64,000 bases of DNA, from assembly GCF_026013905.1 (NCBI RefSeq), contig NZ_CP110257.1, positions 992,001 through 1,056,000 of the forward strand, read 5' to 3'. Below are positions 46,150 through 58,051 of this stretch, piece after piece. The position numbers and the translations under genes were made by a program. The stretch comes from Schlegelella aquatica (GTDB lineage Bacteria; Pseudomonadota; Gammaproteobacteria; Burkholderiales; Burkholderiaceae_C). Positions within the stretch are counted from its first letter, which is position 1, and every line of letters begins with the position of its first letter. Under the pieces are notes generated by a model. It ran no database searches, was not told where the DNA came from, and saw only the letters and a program-made list of their open reading frames with translations.

Positions 46150-46170
46150 AACCCAGCATTTTGCCGGGTT
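46150..46170 (-). terminator. Hairpin with T-run on the minus strand, upstream of the reductase
   Basis: On the minus strand AACCCGGC-AAAAT-GCTGGGTT is an 8-bp stem (one G-U pair) followed by TTGC. It lies about 160 bp before the reductase start in a divergent gap with no minus-strand gene upstream, so it is either an early attenuator or the end of a short untracked transcript. Confidence 0.4.
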
Positions 46171-46189
46171 TGTATCACCCTTGTTTCTG

Positions 46190-47116
46190 ATGCGCAGTGC
46201 TTCGTCTTGCCTCTTGCGTCGATCGCGGCTGCTCATCGTCGGCTGCGGCGATGTCGGCCAGCGCGTGGCCAGGCTGTTGGGCCGGCGGCTGCACGCCGGG
46301 CGGCTGCGCGTCTACGCACTCACCTCGCAGGTCGCGCGCCGCGAGGCGTTGCGCGCCTTGGGGCTCGTGCCGCTGCTCGGCGATCTGGACGAAGGTGCGA
46401 GCTTGCATCGACTGGCCGGCCTCGCGGGGCGCGTGCTCCACCTCGCGCCGCCCTCCGGCGAGGGCGAGGTGGACCGGCGCACGCAGCACCTGCTGCAGTC
46501 CCTGAGCCGCCGCGGGCTGCCGAGAGCGCTGGTGTACGCCAGCACCACCGGCGTCTATGGCGACGCGCGGGGCGCGCGTTTCGACGAGACGCGCCCGCCC
46601 TCTCCGCGCAGCGCCCGGGCCCGACGCCGGGTGGACGCCGAGCAGCGCGTGCGATGGTTCGGCCGCGCCTTCGGCGTGAGTTGCACCGTCCTGCGCGTGC
46701 CCGGCATCTACGCCGCTGACCGCGCCGGCGGGCACCCCCGCGAGCGGCTCCTGCGCGGCACGCCGGTGCTGCAGGCCGAGGACGACGTCTACACCAACCA
46801 CATCCACGCGGACGACCTCGCCCGCGCGTGCCTGAGGGCGCTCTTCCTGGGCCGGCCCCAGCGCGTGCTCCACGCCTGCGACGACACCGAGCTGAAGATG
46901 GGCGACTACTTCGACCTGGCGGCCGACCTCTGCGGCCTGCCACGCCCGCCCCGCATCTCGCGCGCCGAGGCCGGCGAGCGACTGCCCCCCACGCTGCTGT
47001 CCTTCATGAGCGAGTCGCGCCGGCTGGACAACTCCCGGCTCAAGCGCGAGCTGCGGCTGCGGCTGCGGTATCCGACGGTGAGGGAGGGGTTGATGTCCTG
47101 CCCTGGCAGCTCGTAA
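46190..47116 (+). CDS. NAD-dependent epimerase/dehydratase-like protein with altered C-terminus
   Basis: A 308-residue atypical SDR. The NAD motif is LLIVGCGDVGQRVARLLG near residue 15 and the active-site region is YASTTGVYGD. ATG 46190 (MRSASSCLL) is the nearest start to the conserved fold. The last eight residues (LMSCPGSS) are unusual. Their DNA, from about 47089, is antisense to a type I restriction specificity-gene fragment, so the native C-terminus has been replaced where that fragment joins. Loss of a few terminal residues may be tolerated. The substrate is unknown. Confidence 0.82.
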   Translation: MRSASSCLLRRSRLLIVGCGDVGQRVARLLGRRLHAGRLRVYALTSQVARREALRALGLVPLLGDLDEGASLHRLAGLAGRVLHLAPPSGEGEVDRRTQHLLQSLSRRGLPRALVYASTTGVYGDARGARFDETRPPSPRSARARRRVDAEQRVRWFGRAFGVSCTVLRVPGIYAADRAGGHPRERLLRGTPVLQAEDDVYTNHIHADDLARACLRALFLGRPQRVLHACDDTELKMGDYFDLAADLCGLPRPPRISRAEAGERLPPTLLSFMSESRRLDNSRLKRELRLRLRYPTVREGLMSCPGSS

Positions 47117-47280
47117 TAGGCCCAGGGCATGTCGATCTCAACCCATGGCTCCAGATAGAAAGCCGTGTCGACTAGGAAGAAGGGCGCTGCCGAATAGTGG
47201 ACGCCTCTATAAGCACCCTTTCGCCCGATGACCACGTTCGGGTGGGAGCACAGAGCTTCATCTTGCCAGCCAGTTGGGTC
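47089..47280 (-). pseudogene. Fragment of type I restriction specificity subunit HsdS
   Basis: On the minus strand about 60 residues resemble part of one HsdS target-recognition domain: WQDEALCSHPNVVIGRKGAY, then RGVHYSAAPFFLVDTAFYLE, then WAYYELPGQDIN. HsdS is normally about 400 residues. The fragment has no plausible start and stops resembling HsdS at 47089, where the epimerase gene begins. It is a relic, not a working subunit. Confidence 0.8.
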
Positions 47281-47380
47281 AACGGCGGCATCGGCTCGGC
47301 GGCCTCTGCCTGCCGCCGCCTCGTGCCCGAGTGATGCACGCATCGCCCAGACAGATGCGCGCGTGCATTTCTATGGACGG

Positions 47381-47425
47381 CGCTCATAAATATGAGCGGC
47401 TCTCCAAAGCTTATGAGCGCGCTCA
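47381..47425. promoter_or_regulatory. Cluster of CGCTCATA/TATGAGCG palindromes
   Basis: An 8-bp perfect palindrome CGCTCATA-AA-TATGAGCG (47381-47398) is followed 21 bp later by another TATGAGCG within TGAGCGCGCTCA (47414-47425), which contains the stop codon of the AlbA-type gene. Repeated half-sites at two-helical-turn spacing look like an operator. Confidence 0.5.
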
Positions 47426-49131
47426 ATTCTTTTGTCCGCGCGCATACCAGGCGCCTTTGCGCGCACCATGGCGCACCAGGCGGCCGTCGTCCACGAGTTT
47501 CGACAACAAGCGCGTCGCTTGGTAGGGGCCGATCCGGCACAACTCCGCGGCCTCCCGGCGCGTGATCCGCCCGTGCTTTTCCACGTATTGCAGCACCATC
47601 TGCTCCTGCTGTAACGGCTCGAACCCGCGCTGCCGGACGTAGCCCGCCTTGTCGCCCAGCAGGCGATACACGGCGGCGGCCAAGTGCCAGGTGCGGCCCT
47701 TCTTCTGCCCGCGCTCTTCGACGAGGCCCGCTTCCACCAGGGTGTGCAACGTGGCGCGGGTTTCCGCTTCTGGCTTCTGCAGCAGGTGTGCGGCATCGCC
47801 GGTCGTGAGGCTGCGCTCCTGCCACAAGGCGTTGAGGATCAGCAGCTCGTCCAAGCCCAGGACGCGCCCACTTTGGCCTTCCGTGACGAGCAGACGCACG
47901 AAATCGAGATTCGCCTCGCCACCAGGGATGACGATGTTGACCGCCGTCGCATCACTGCGCGCGTAAGACGGCGCCGGGCGGCCGTTGCGCAACTGCTCGT
48001 AGAAGATGGTATCGATGCCGCGCGCGGTGCGTTCGACGATGCCGGCGCGCTTGAAGGCATCGGCGAGCAACGGGTTCCTCGGGCGAGGCGCGGTGACGAG
48101 CAGGTTGTCGAGGCGCACGCCTTCCGGGAAGCCGCCGGGGTTGCTGATCTCGATCCGGTTCGGGTGCCACTGGAAATGCACCGCCCCCAGTCGCAGATAG
48201 TCGCGGTGAATGAGGGCGTTAGCCACCGCCTCGCGCAGGGCACGCTCGGGGTAATCCGGCACCCCGACGCGCAGCAGGCCCACCATCAGCTCCTGCTCGC
48301 GGTTGCGGGCGCGTATGCGCGCCTCGATCTCCTCCATGATCCTCAGCAGCGGCCAGCGGAAGAAGTCGTTGACTTCCACGTCGAGCCCGCGCAGCACCTG
48401 AAAGGCAGCCTCGTGGGCGGGCGCAAAGCGGCGCAGCGCGTCTTCCTTGCCGAAGAGCAGCAGGGCCGCCAGGCGCACGCCGCGCACGCTGCCGTTGGCC
48501 TCGACCACGCCGAGTGCTTTGGCCAGTTCGAGATCCGGCAGATCGAGCAGCCTTTCGTCGCTGCGGCCGCGTCGCTCCCGTACGCTGCGGCGGAAGCGCT
48601 CGAACTCCAACGGATCGAGGTCCTGCCAGCGGGCGTCGGCGACGATCTGCGCCGAGGGATCCAGGAGACCGCGGCCTGCTTGCAAGGACTGCACGGCATA
48701 GGCATCCATCGGCACGCAAGCGGGTTTGCCGTCGCCGCCTATCGTGCGGCGCAAGAATACGCCGTCTGCGGTGGCCACCGGGTGCTGTTGTGCTGGTATC
48801 TCGATCACAAGGACGCAATGGCCACCGAGCTCGACCGATTCGGCCCGCACGGCCACCGACGGGCGGGTCTGGTTGGCGATCAGGGCCGCCAGCTTGTTTC
48901 GGTCGGTGGTGTCGCCGTGCCGCGGGCGGCCCCCGTGACGCGGCCGTCGTCTTCGACGCCGATCAAGAGATATCCCGGTTCATGTCCGTTGCGATTGGCC
49001 AGGCACACGACGGCCTTCACGAGGTCGCGATCATTGAGAGGTGTGCGTTCCTCACCCTTGAACTCGGCCGCCAGGGTTTCGCCCACGGCGATCATCCGCA
49101 AGAGTTCATCGGAGGTCATCTCACTCTCCAC
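47423..49131 (-). pseudogene. AlbA_2 / ATP-binding (RecG-like) regulator with a frameshift
   Basis: Two adjacent minus-strand frames together make one protein of about 569 residues. Frame one (from ATG 49131 or 49119) carries the AlbA_2/Schlafen-like N-terminus (ETLAAEFKGEERTPLNDRDL). It goes out of frame between 48940 and 48917, and frame two resumes the family sequence (RHGDTTDRNKLAALIANQTR) to the C-terminal winged helix at 47423. A one-base deletion in a GC run explains it. Such proteins are often encoded between hsdM and hsdS. A GTG at 48856 could still start the downstream piece, so partial function is possible. Confidence 0.8.
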
Positions 49132-49210
49132 GCCGAGGTCACGCGAAGACTGCCGTGTTCAACGCAGCATTGATCAAGGCGACGCTTGGGGGCCATGTTC
49201 AACGCAGCGT

Positions 49211-49339
49211 TCAAAAGCCCAGCGCCCGCAGGTGGGCCTCGATGGCCGCATCGGCGCAGCTTGTCGGGGGCCTTGAACAGCTCGGCTTCGAAGCCGAGGT
49301 TGGCACCTTGGCGGCCCGCGCCGTGTCATTCCTTGCCAT
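49211..49339 (-). pseudogene. Internally deleted type I methyltransferase HsdM
   Basis: A 42-codon minus-strand frame starts MARNDTARAAK and ends EAHLRALGF. The shifted frame between reads GANLGFEAELFKAPDKLR, the usual HsdM N-terminus, while the end resembles the HsdM C-terminus. About 450 residues, including all methyltransferase motifs, are missing. It is the first gene of the decayed hsdM-AlbA-hsdS order. Assignment rests on two short motifs plus locus order. Confidence 0.65.
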
Positions 49340-49403
49340 GCAGGGTCTTAAGGGGTGGTTCTCATCCAATCGTCGCTGCTTTTTTCGCACGTCATAGCAG
49401 GGG

Positions 49404-50012
49404 TCAAAACCGCCGTCCGCCTCGCCCGCCGAAAGGCGGTTGCCCGCGCCAGTAGCGGATCATCAGGAAGCCGCCCAGCATTCCGCCCAGGTGAGCGAAG
49501 TGGGCGATGCCCGAGGCGGTGCCCGTCACGCCGAAGAAGAGCTCCAAGCCGCCGTAGATGGCGACGAAGACCTTGGCCTTCATCGGGATGGGCGGAAAGA
49601 GCGGCATGATCGTGCGATTCGGGAACAGGATCCCGTAGGCCAGCAGCAGCCCGAACAGGCCGCCCGAGGCGCCGACGGTGGGCACGTTCGAGCCGGTGAG
49701 CGACGTGACGATCAGTTGTGCGGCGGCGGCGGTGAGGATGCTGGCGGCATAGAACTGCGCGAAGCGCTTCTCGCCCCACAGCCGCTCCAGCTCGCTGCCG
49801 AACATCCACAGGCCCAGCATGTTGAAGAACAGGTGCCCGAGGCTGCCGTGCAGGAACGCGTAGGTGACGATTTGCCAGGGCATGAACAGCCCCGAGTGGA
49901 CCGGCCACAGCGCCAGCAAGCCCATGAGCCACGGCCCGAGGATGAGGTCGATGCAGAACGCAGCGACGTTGATGAGCAGGAGCGCTTTGGTGATCGGGGG
50001 CAGGGGCGGCAT
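49404..50012 (-). CDS. Rhomboid-family intramembrane serine protease
   Basis: A 202-residue membrane protein with six helices. The catalytic serine is in GASGGLFGLL near residue 115 and the catalytic histidine in GIAHFAHLGGMLGG near residue 170; HGSLGHLFFNMLGLWMFG is the conserved helix 2. Rhomboids cleave substrate helices within the membrane. ATG 50012 has GAGAG just upstream; ATG 50027 adds five residues. The C-terminal tail is Gly/Arg-rich. Confidence 0.9.
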   Translation of the reverse strand: MPPLPPITKALLLINVAAFCIDLILGPWLMGLLALWPVHSGLFMPWQIVTYAFLHGSLGHLFFNMLGLWMFGSELERLWGEKRFAQFYAASILTAAAAQLIVTSLTGSNVPTVGASGGLFGLLLAYGILFPNRTIMPLFPPIPMKAKVFVAIYGGLELFFGVTGTASGIAHFAHLGGMLGGFLMIRYWRGQPPFGGRGGRRF

Positions 50013-50216
50013 CGTCTCTCGCGGCATCAAGGGGCCCGGGGGCCAGGAGCGGGGATGATAGCCGCCAGCCGTGTCGCGGGGGCAGCGAGCCGGTGGAGTG
50101 GGCGGGGGAGTGACCGGAGGTCGGTGACCTCTTGCGGGAAAGGGTGGCGGAAGGGATGCGGAAACATCCGCGTTGCCGTGAGTCACCGCGATCGCCGCAG
50201 CCGCCGCTGTGCCACT

Positions 50217-50303
50217 TGGTGCCCAGGGCCGGACTCGAACCGGCACGCCATCGCTGGCGAGGGATTTTGAGTCCCTTGCGTCTACCTATTTCGCCACCTG
50301 GGC
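50217..50303 (-). tRNA. tRNA-Leu (anticodon CAA)
   Basis: An 87-nt minus-strand tRNA. The acceptor stem GCCCAGG pairs with CCTGGGC, followed by an encoded ACCA. The anticodon arm AGGGA-CTCAAAA-TCCCT gives CAA. The long variable arm, GCCAGCGATGGC, marks a class II leucine tRNA, and GGTTCGAGTCC is the T-loop. The CAA anticodon reads UUG codons. Confidence 0.96.
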
Positions 50304-50482
50304 CGCTGGTGGGATGAGCCCGCGATTATGTCATAGCGCGAGCGGAGGGGGGCTGGGGCGGCCGGGCCGCGCCACCCGCCCGAGCCCCCTCACGGGCGGC
50401 ACGGAAACCCGCGGCGGCCGCGCGTTGCGGTGAGAGGCTGCGACAATGCACGCAGCGCATTCCTAAGAAACGTGTGTCGACC

Positions 50483-51388
50483 ATGCCTCGCTACCAGACC
50501 ATCGAAGACGTCATCGGCCGCACCCCGCTCGTGCGCTTGCAGCGCCTGCCGGGCGCCGAGAACGAGCGCCGCGGCAACGTGATCCTCGGCAAGCTGGAGG
50601 GCAACAACCCCGCGGGCTCGGTCAAGGACCGTCCTGCGATGAGCATGATCCGGCGCGCCGAGGAGCGCGGGCAGATCAAGCCGGGCGACACGCTCATCGA
50701 GGCCACCTCGGGCAACACGGGCATTGCGCTGGCGATGGCGGCCGCCATCCGCGGCTACCGGATGGTGCTGATCATGCCGGAGGACCTTTCCATCGAGCGG
50801 GCGCAGACGATGAAGGCGTTCGGCGCCGAGATCATCCTCACGCCCAAGGCCGGTGGCATGGAGTACGCGCGCGACCTGGCCGAGCAGATGCAACGTGACG
50901 GCAAGGGCTTGGTGCTCGACCAGTTCGCCAACGCCGACAACCCGCGCATCCACTACGAGACTACGGGCCCTGAGATCTGGCAGGACACCGAGGGACGGAT
51001 CACGCATTTCGTGAGCGCCATGGGCACCACGGGCACCATCACCGGCGTGTCGCGCTACCTGAAGGAGAAGAACCCAGCGGTGCGCATCATCGGGGCTCAG
51101 CCGAGCGAGGGCTCGCGCATTCCCGGCATCCGCAAGTGGCCGCAGGAGTACCTGCCCAAGATCTACGACCCGAGCGCCGTCGACGAGCTCGTCTACGTGA
51201 CGCAGGCCGACGCGGAGGACATGGCCCGGCGGTTGGCCCGCGAGGAGGGCCTGTTCGGCGGGATCTCGGCGGCTGGAGCGTGCTGGGTGGCCTTGCAGAT
51301 CGCCAAGCAGGTCGAGAACGCGACGATCGTCTTCGTCGTGTGCGACCGCGGCGACCGCTATCTGTCCACCGGGGTGTTCCCCGCCTGA
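50483..51388 (+). CDS. cysM: Cysteine synthase B (O-acetylserine/O-phosphoserine sulfhydrylase)
   Basis: A 301-residue PLP enzyme of fold type II. The Schiff-base lysine is in NPAGSVKDRPA near residue 42 and the phosphate/substrate loop is EATSGNTGIALA. ERAQTMKAFGAEIILTPK fits the CysM branch, which can use thiosulfate. It makes cysteine or S-sulfocysteine. ATG 50483 (MPRYQTIED) is preferred over GTG 50474. The 3' end overlaps the convergent methyltransferase gene by 31 bp. Confidence 0.93.
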   Translation: MPRYQTIEDVIGRTPLVRLQRLPGAENERRGNVILGKLEGNNPAGSVKDRPAMSMIRRAEERGQIKPGDTLIEATSGNTGIALAMAAAIRGYRMVLIMPEDLSIERAQTMKAFGAEIILTPKAGGMEYARDLAEQMQRDGKGLVLDQFANADNPRIHYETTGPEIWQDTEGRITHFVSAMGTTGTITGVSRYLKEKNPAVRIIGAQPSEGSRIPGIRKWPQEYLPKIYDPSAVDELVYVTQADAEDMARRLAREEGLFGGISAAGACWVALQIAKQVENATIVFVVCDRGDRYLSTGVFPA

Positions 51389-52083
51389 CGCTCGGCGCCG
51401 GGCCGGGCCGGCGCACCGGGCAGCTGCGCCTGCAGGCGCCACAGCGTGTGCCCGGACAGCGCGTACTTCCGCTCGAAGGGCGAGATCGGCTCCGTCTCGG
51501 GCGCGGCCACGACGCCGAGCGTGGCTGCGTGGCCTGCGACCTGCAACGCGTGGGCGAACTCCTGCGCGTACACGGGCCAGTTGGTGCGCAGCTCCAGCCG
51601 CCCGCCCAGACGCAGCAGGTCGGCAAAGCGGGGGTGGCCGTGCCAGCGCCGGCCCAAGTGCTCCGCCTTCGGCCAGGGGTTGGGATAGAGCAGGTAGTGG
51701 CACGCCACGCACCAGCCGGCTTCGGCCATGAGGTGCCACAGGTCAGGGGCGTCGGTGCGCAGCAGGATGGCATTGCCGGGCAGGGCGGCGGCCAGCTTGC
51801 GCCGCCCGCGCGAGAGGCGCTCCTCGGATCGATCGATGCCGACCACCCAGGCCTCGGGGTGCCGCTGCGCCAGCCGTGCAGTGCTCTCGCCGGTGCCGCA
51901 CGCGCTGTCCAGGATCCAAGGTCGCCCGTCAGCCCGCTCCACCAGGCGGGCGAAGGCCTCGCGCGCGTGAGCAGCCGGCGGGCGCCGGAAGGGGTGGGCG
52001 AGGTGGCGCCGTACCGTGCGTTCGAGTGCCGGGTGCGGGCCGCTCTGGTTGGAATGCACCGGGCGCGAGGCGGTAGGATGCAC
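51358..52083 (-). CDS. TrmB-like tRNA (guanine-N7)-methyltransferase family protein
   Basis: A Rossmann-fold methyltransferase of about 241 residues. The SAM motif is LDSACGTGEST and the second acidic strand VGIDRSEERL. The TrmB hallmark region reads LYPNPWPKAEHLGRRWHGHP. TrmB normally has Asp before PWPK (catalytic Asp); here it is Asn, and the SAM motif departs from the usual EIGFGxG. It may be a divergent TrmB paralogue or have another tRNA target. Starts GTG 52083 or 52059 lack strong ribosome sites. Confidence 0.78.
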   Translation of the reverse strand: MHPTASRPVHSNQSGPHPALERTVRRHLAHPFRRPPAAHAREAFARLVERADGRPWILDSACGTGESTARLAQRHPEAWVVGIDRSEERLSRGRRKLAAALPGNAILLRTDAPDLWHLMAEAGWCVACHYLLYPNPWPKAEHLGRRWHGHPRFADLLRLGGRLELRTNWPVYAQEFAHALQVAGHAATLGVVAAPETEPISPFERKYALSGHTLWRLQAQLPGAPARPGAERQAGNTPVDR

Positions 52084-52108
52084 GGGACGGTCCGACGCGA
52101 CAAGAGCT

Positions 52109-52648
52109 GTGACGTACGAGTACAGATTCTGCCCTGCCTGCGCCACACCGCTCGTGCGGGTCCATGACGGCGAGCGCGAACGCCTGCGCTGCGCGGCCTG
52201 CGGCTACACCCACTGGAACAACCCCACGCCCGTGCTGGCGGCCATCATCGAACTGGCCGATCGCGGCGGGCAACTGCTGCTCGCGCGCAACGCCGCCTGG
52301 TCGGGCCGGATGTTCGCGCTCATCACCGGCTTCATGGAGGCGGGCGAGTCGCCCGAGGACGGCATCCGCCGCGAGATCGCCGAGGAGACCTCGCTGCAGG
52401 TCAGCGAGCTGAGCCTGGTCGGTGTGAGCGACTTCCAGCGCATGAACCAGGTCATCATCACTTACCACGCCGTCGCGCACGGGCCGATCGTGCTCTCGCC
52501 GGAGCTGGCCGAGTACAAACTGTTCACGCCGCAGACCGTGCGCTGCTGGCGGGCCGGCACCGGCCTCATGCTGGCGCAATGGCTGCGCAGCCGCGGCCAC
52601 GAGCCGCAGTTCATCGACTTGCCCCGGCCGGACGCGCCGGCGACCTGA
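52109..52648 (+). CDS. NUDIX hydrolase with N-terminal zinc ribbon
   Basis: A 179-residue pyrophosphohydrolase. An N-terminal zinc ribbon (CPACATPL, then CAACGYTHW) is followed by the NUDIX box GFMEAGESPEDGIRREIAEE. This layout resembles NudC, which cleaves NADH and removes NAD caps, but the protein is shorter. The GTG at 52109 is preceded by AAGAG very close by; a TAGGAT -10-like element lies at 52074-52079. The start region faces the TrmB-like gene, and their promoters must overlap. Confidence 0.82.
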   Translation: MTYEYRFCPACATPLVRVHDGERERLRCAACGYTHWNNPTPVLAAIIELADRGGQLLLARNAAWSGRMFALITGFMEAGESPEDGIRREIAEETSLQVSELSLVGVSDFQRMNQVIITYHAVAHGPIVLSPELAEYKLFTPQTVRCWRAGTGLMLAQWLRSRGHEPQFIDLPRPDAPAT

Positions 52649-52703
52649 CGCGGGCCGGAACGGGGCTGGCCCCCCGTCCTTCGCGGGGCAGTGGCGGGCC
52701 TCC

Positions 52704-52709
52704 TACAAT
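52704..52709 (+). promoter_or_regulatory. Candidate -10 element for the tusA-like gene
   Basis: TACAAT lies 28 bp before the ATG at 52737 in the 88-bp gap after the NUDIX gene. A matching -35 is not apparent. Confidence 0.4.
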
Positions 52710-52736
52710 CTTCAGGGTTTGAGAGGACTGCCCACC

Positions 52737-52964
52737 ATGGACGTGCACAAGGAACTCGACACCCGCGGCCTGAACTGCCCGCTGCCCATCCTCAAGGCCA
52801 AGAAGGCCCTGGCCGAGATGCAAAGCGGCGAGTTGCTGCGGGTGGTCGCCACCGACCCCGGCTCGCTGCGGGACTTCCAGGCGTTCGCCAAACAGACGGG
52901 CAACGAGCTCGTCGAGCAGCAGACGCTCGACAAGGAGTTCGTCCACGTGCTGCGGCGGCGCTGA
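52737..52964 (+). CDS. TusA-family sulfur carrier protein
   Basis: A 75-residue protein with the CPxP motif that binds persulfide (LNCPLPILKAKKAL near residue 12). TusA relatives pass sulfur for tRNA thiolation, molybdopterin or sulfur oxidation. ATG 52737 follows GAGAGGA; an upstream ATG at 52719 would add six residues without a better ribosome site. It converges on galU. Confidence 0.9.
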   Translation: MDVHKELDTRGLNCPLPILKAKKALAEMQSGELLRVVATDPGSLRDFQAFAKQTGNELVEQQTLDKEFVHVLRRR

Positions 52965-53041
52965 CGAATGAAGAAAGGGCGCCCGCCGGGCGTCCCCCCA
53001 CGGGGGTCACGGCCCGGCGCCGGCCGGCCGAGCGCCGCGCC

Positions 53042-53911
53042 TCAGCAGATGTCCAGCCCGCGCAGGTACTCGCGGAAGCCCGGGCCCAACTGCGGGTGAC
53101 CCAGCGCCAGCTCGACGGTGGCCTGCAAGAAACCCTCCTTGCTGCCGCAGTCGTAGCGCACGCCTTCGTAGCGGTAGGCGAACACCTTCTCGCGGCGCAA
53201 CAGGCCGGCGATGCCGTCGGTGAGCTGGATCTCGCCTCCCACCCCGCGCGGCTGGCGGCGGATCTCGTCGAAGATGCCCGACGTGAGGATGTAGCGGCCC
53301 GCCACGCCCAGGCGCGAGGGCGCATTCTCGGGGCTGGGTTTCTCGACGATCTGCTGCACATCGACCAGGCGGTCGTTGACCGGCGTGCCGGCGACGATGC
53401 CGTAGCGGCGCGTCTGCTCTTCGGGCACTTCCTGCACGGCGATGATGGTCGCTTTCCAGTCGTTGAACTGCTCGACCATCTGCTTCATCACGGGGGGCTC
53501 GCCGACCATCAGGTCGTCGGCGAGCAGGACCGCGAACGGGTGCCCGTTGACCAGACGCTCCGCGCACAGCACCGCGTGGCCGAGGCCCAGCATCTTGGGT
53601 TGGCGCACGAACACGCACTCCATGTCGTCCGGCTTGATGGACTGGACGATCTTCAGCAGCTCGTGCTTGCCCGCGGCCTCGAGCTCGGTCTCGAGCTCGT
53701 AGGCCATGTCGAAGTGGTCTTCGATCGGCCGCTTGGTGCGGCCGGTGACGAAGATCATTTCCCGGATGCCGGCCGCGTAGGCTTCTTCCACCGCGTACTG
53801 GATCAGCGGCTTGTCCACCACCGGCAGCATCTCCTTGGGCTGCGCCTTGGTGGCGGGCAAGAACCGGGTGCCGAGGCCGGCCACGGGGAACACGGCTTTG
53901 GTGACGAGCAT
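53042..53911 (-). CDS. galU: UTP-glucose-1-phosphate uridylyltransferase
   Basis: A 289-residue nucleotidyltransferase that makes UDP-glucose for envelope glycans. The nucleotide motif is [18 protein letters not shown] near residue 6, and [13 protein letters not shown] is conserved. The sugar-binding region includes [14 protein letters not shown]. It has a strong AGGAGG site before the ATG at 53911. Its product can feed the UDP-glucuronate/UDP-xylose step suggested for the glycan cluster at 33 kb. Confidence 0.95.
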   Translation of the reverse strand: MLVTKAVFPVAGLGTRFLPATKAQPKEMLPVVDKPLIQYAVEEAYAAGIREMIFVTGRTKRPIEDHFDMAYELETELEAAGKHELLKIVQSIKPDDMECVFVRQPKMLGLGHAVLCAERLVNGHPFAVLLADDLMVGEPPVMKQMVEQFNDWKATIIAVQEVPEEQTRRYGIVAGTPVNDRLVDVQQIVEKPSPENAPSRLGVAGRYILTSGIFDEIRRQPRGVGGEIQLTDGIAGLLRREKVFAYRYEGVRYDCGSKEGFLQATVELALGHPQLGPGFREYLRGLDIC

Positions 53912-53952
53912 GTTTTCCTCCTGTTGGTCGACAGCCCGCCGCCAGGGGCGCC

Positions 53953-56778
<2,826 letters not shown>

Positions 56779-56957
56779 GCCGTGGACCTTGGAAACGAAG
56801 GCGGCACGGCCCGGAAGCCCTGCCCGCAGGCCGGCCGCCCAGGGCGGGACGACCGGCCCCGGGGCGCGCCCCGGAGGGTGCCGCCAAACTGGGAAAACCT
56901 GGATGAACGCCAGGATTCTAGGCGCGGGGAGGAGATCGCCCCCCGCGCGTGCCCGCC

Positions 56958-57935
56958 TCACATCAGCAGGTGCTCGGCCGCGTTGTTGCCGCCCAGGATG
57001 ACGTAGTTGACCTTGCGGATGTCGGCCAGCACACGGCCGCCGGCGTAAGAGATGGAGCTTTGCAGGTCTTCCTGCATCTCGCGCAGGGTGTCCGCGAGCT
57101 TGCCCTTGACGGGCTCGAGGATGCGCTTGCCTTCGACGTGCTTGTACTCGCCCTTGTTGAAATCCGAGGCCGAGCCGTAGTACTCCTTGTAGAGCCTGCC
57201 GTCGACTTCCACCGTGCGGCCCGGCGACTCCTCGAGGCCGGCGAAGAGCGAGCCGATCATCACCATGGTCGCGCCGAAGCGCACGCTCTTGGCGATGTCG
57301 CCGTGCTCGCGGATGCCGCCGTCGGCGACGATGGGCTTGGTGGCCACGCGCGCGCACCACTTGAGCGCCGAGAGCTGCCAGCCGCCGGTGCCGAAGCCCG
57401 TCTTGAGCCGCGTGATGCAGACCTTGCCCGGGCCGACGCCGACCTTGGTGGCGTCGGCGCCCCAGTTCTCGAGGTCGATCACCGCCTCGGGCGTGCCGAC
57501 GTTGCCCGCGATCACGAAGGACTGAGGCAGCTTCTGCTTGATGTGGGCGATCATGCGCTGCACGGTCTCGGCATGGCCGTGGGCGATGTCGATGGTGATG
57601 TAGTCGGCACCGAGGCCCTCGGCAGCGAGGCGGTCCACCACCTCGTAGTCGGCCTGTTTGACGCCCACGCTGATCGAGACGAACAGGCCGCGATCGCGCA
57701 TGCGACGAGCGAACGCCAGGTTGTCGATCTCGAAGCGGTGCATGACGTAGAAGTACCCGTTGGAGGCCAGGTACTCGGCGATCGGCTCGTCGAGCACCGT
57801 CTTCATGTTGGCGGGCACGACGGGCAGCTTGAAGCGGCGGGGGCCGAATTCGACCGAGGTGTCGCATTCGCTGCGGCTTTGCACGCGGCACTTGCGCGGC
57901 AACAGCAGGATGTTGTCGTAGTCGAAGATTTCCAT
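56958..57935 (-). CDS. guaC: GMP reductase
   Basis: A 325-residue IMP dehydrogenase/GMP reductase-family enzyme that converts GMP to IMP with NADPH. The start [15 protein letters not shown] and the active-site loop [16 protein letters not shown] (catalytic Cys) match GMP reductase. It has no CBS domains, which separates it from IMP dehydrogenase. GGAG lies before ATG 57935. The 145-nt upstream region holds a -10-like TAGAAT and an immediate hairpin with T7, a possible attenuator. Confidence 0.93.
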   Translation of the reverse strand: MEIFDYDNILLLPRKCRVQSRSECDTSVEFGPRRFKLPVVPANMKTVLDEPIAEYLASNGYFYVMHRFEIDNLAFARRMRDRGLFVSISVGVKQADYEVVDRLAAEGLGADYITIDIAHGHAETVQRMIAHIKQKLPQSFVIAGNVGTPEAVIDLENWGADATKVGVGPGKVCITRLKTGFGTGGWQLSALKWCARVATKPIVADGGIREHGDIAKSVRFGATMVMIGSLFAGLEESPGRTVEVDGRLYKEYYGSASDFNKGEYKHVEGKRILEPVKGKLADTLREMQEDLQSSISYAGGRVLADIRKVNYVILGGNNAAEHLLM

Positions 57936-58051
57936 GGAGTTCGCTCCGGAGTCGAAGGCAGCGCGTTGAACGCAGTGCGCCGCCGAGGGCTGCGAGCGCT
58001 TGACTTGGGAGCCGGTGTTTCCGAAGGCCGCCGGCCGTGGGCGGTGGAAAC

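Noticed and set aside
49153..49208. Short repeats GTTCAACGCAGC near the hsdM relic as attachment sites
   Set aside because: They are only 12 bp, 40 bp apart, and no integrase or matching tRNA end is nearby.
49155..49397. An 80-codon plus-strand gene downstream of the rhomboid gene
   Set aside because: It is antisense to the hsdM relic, has no ribosome site and shows no protein-like pattern.
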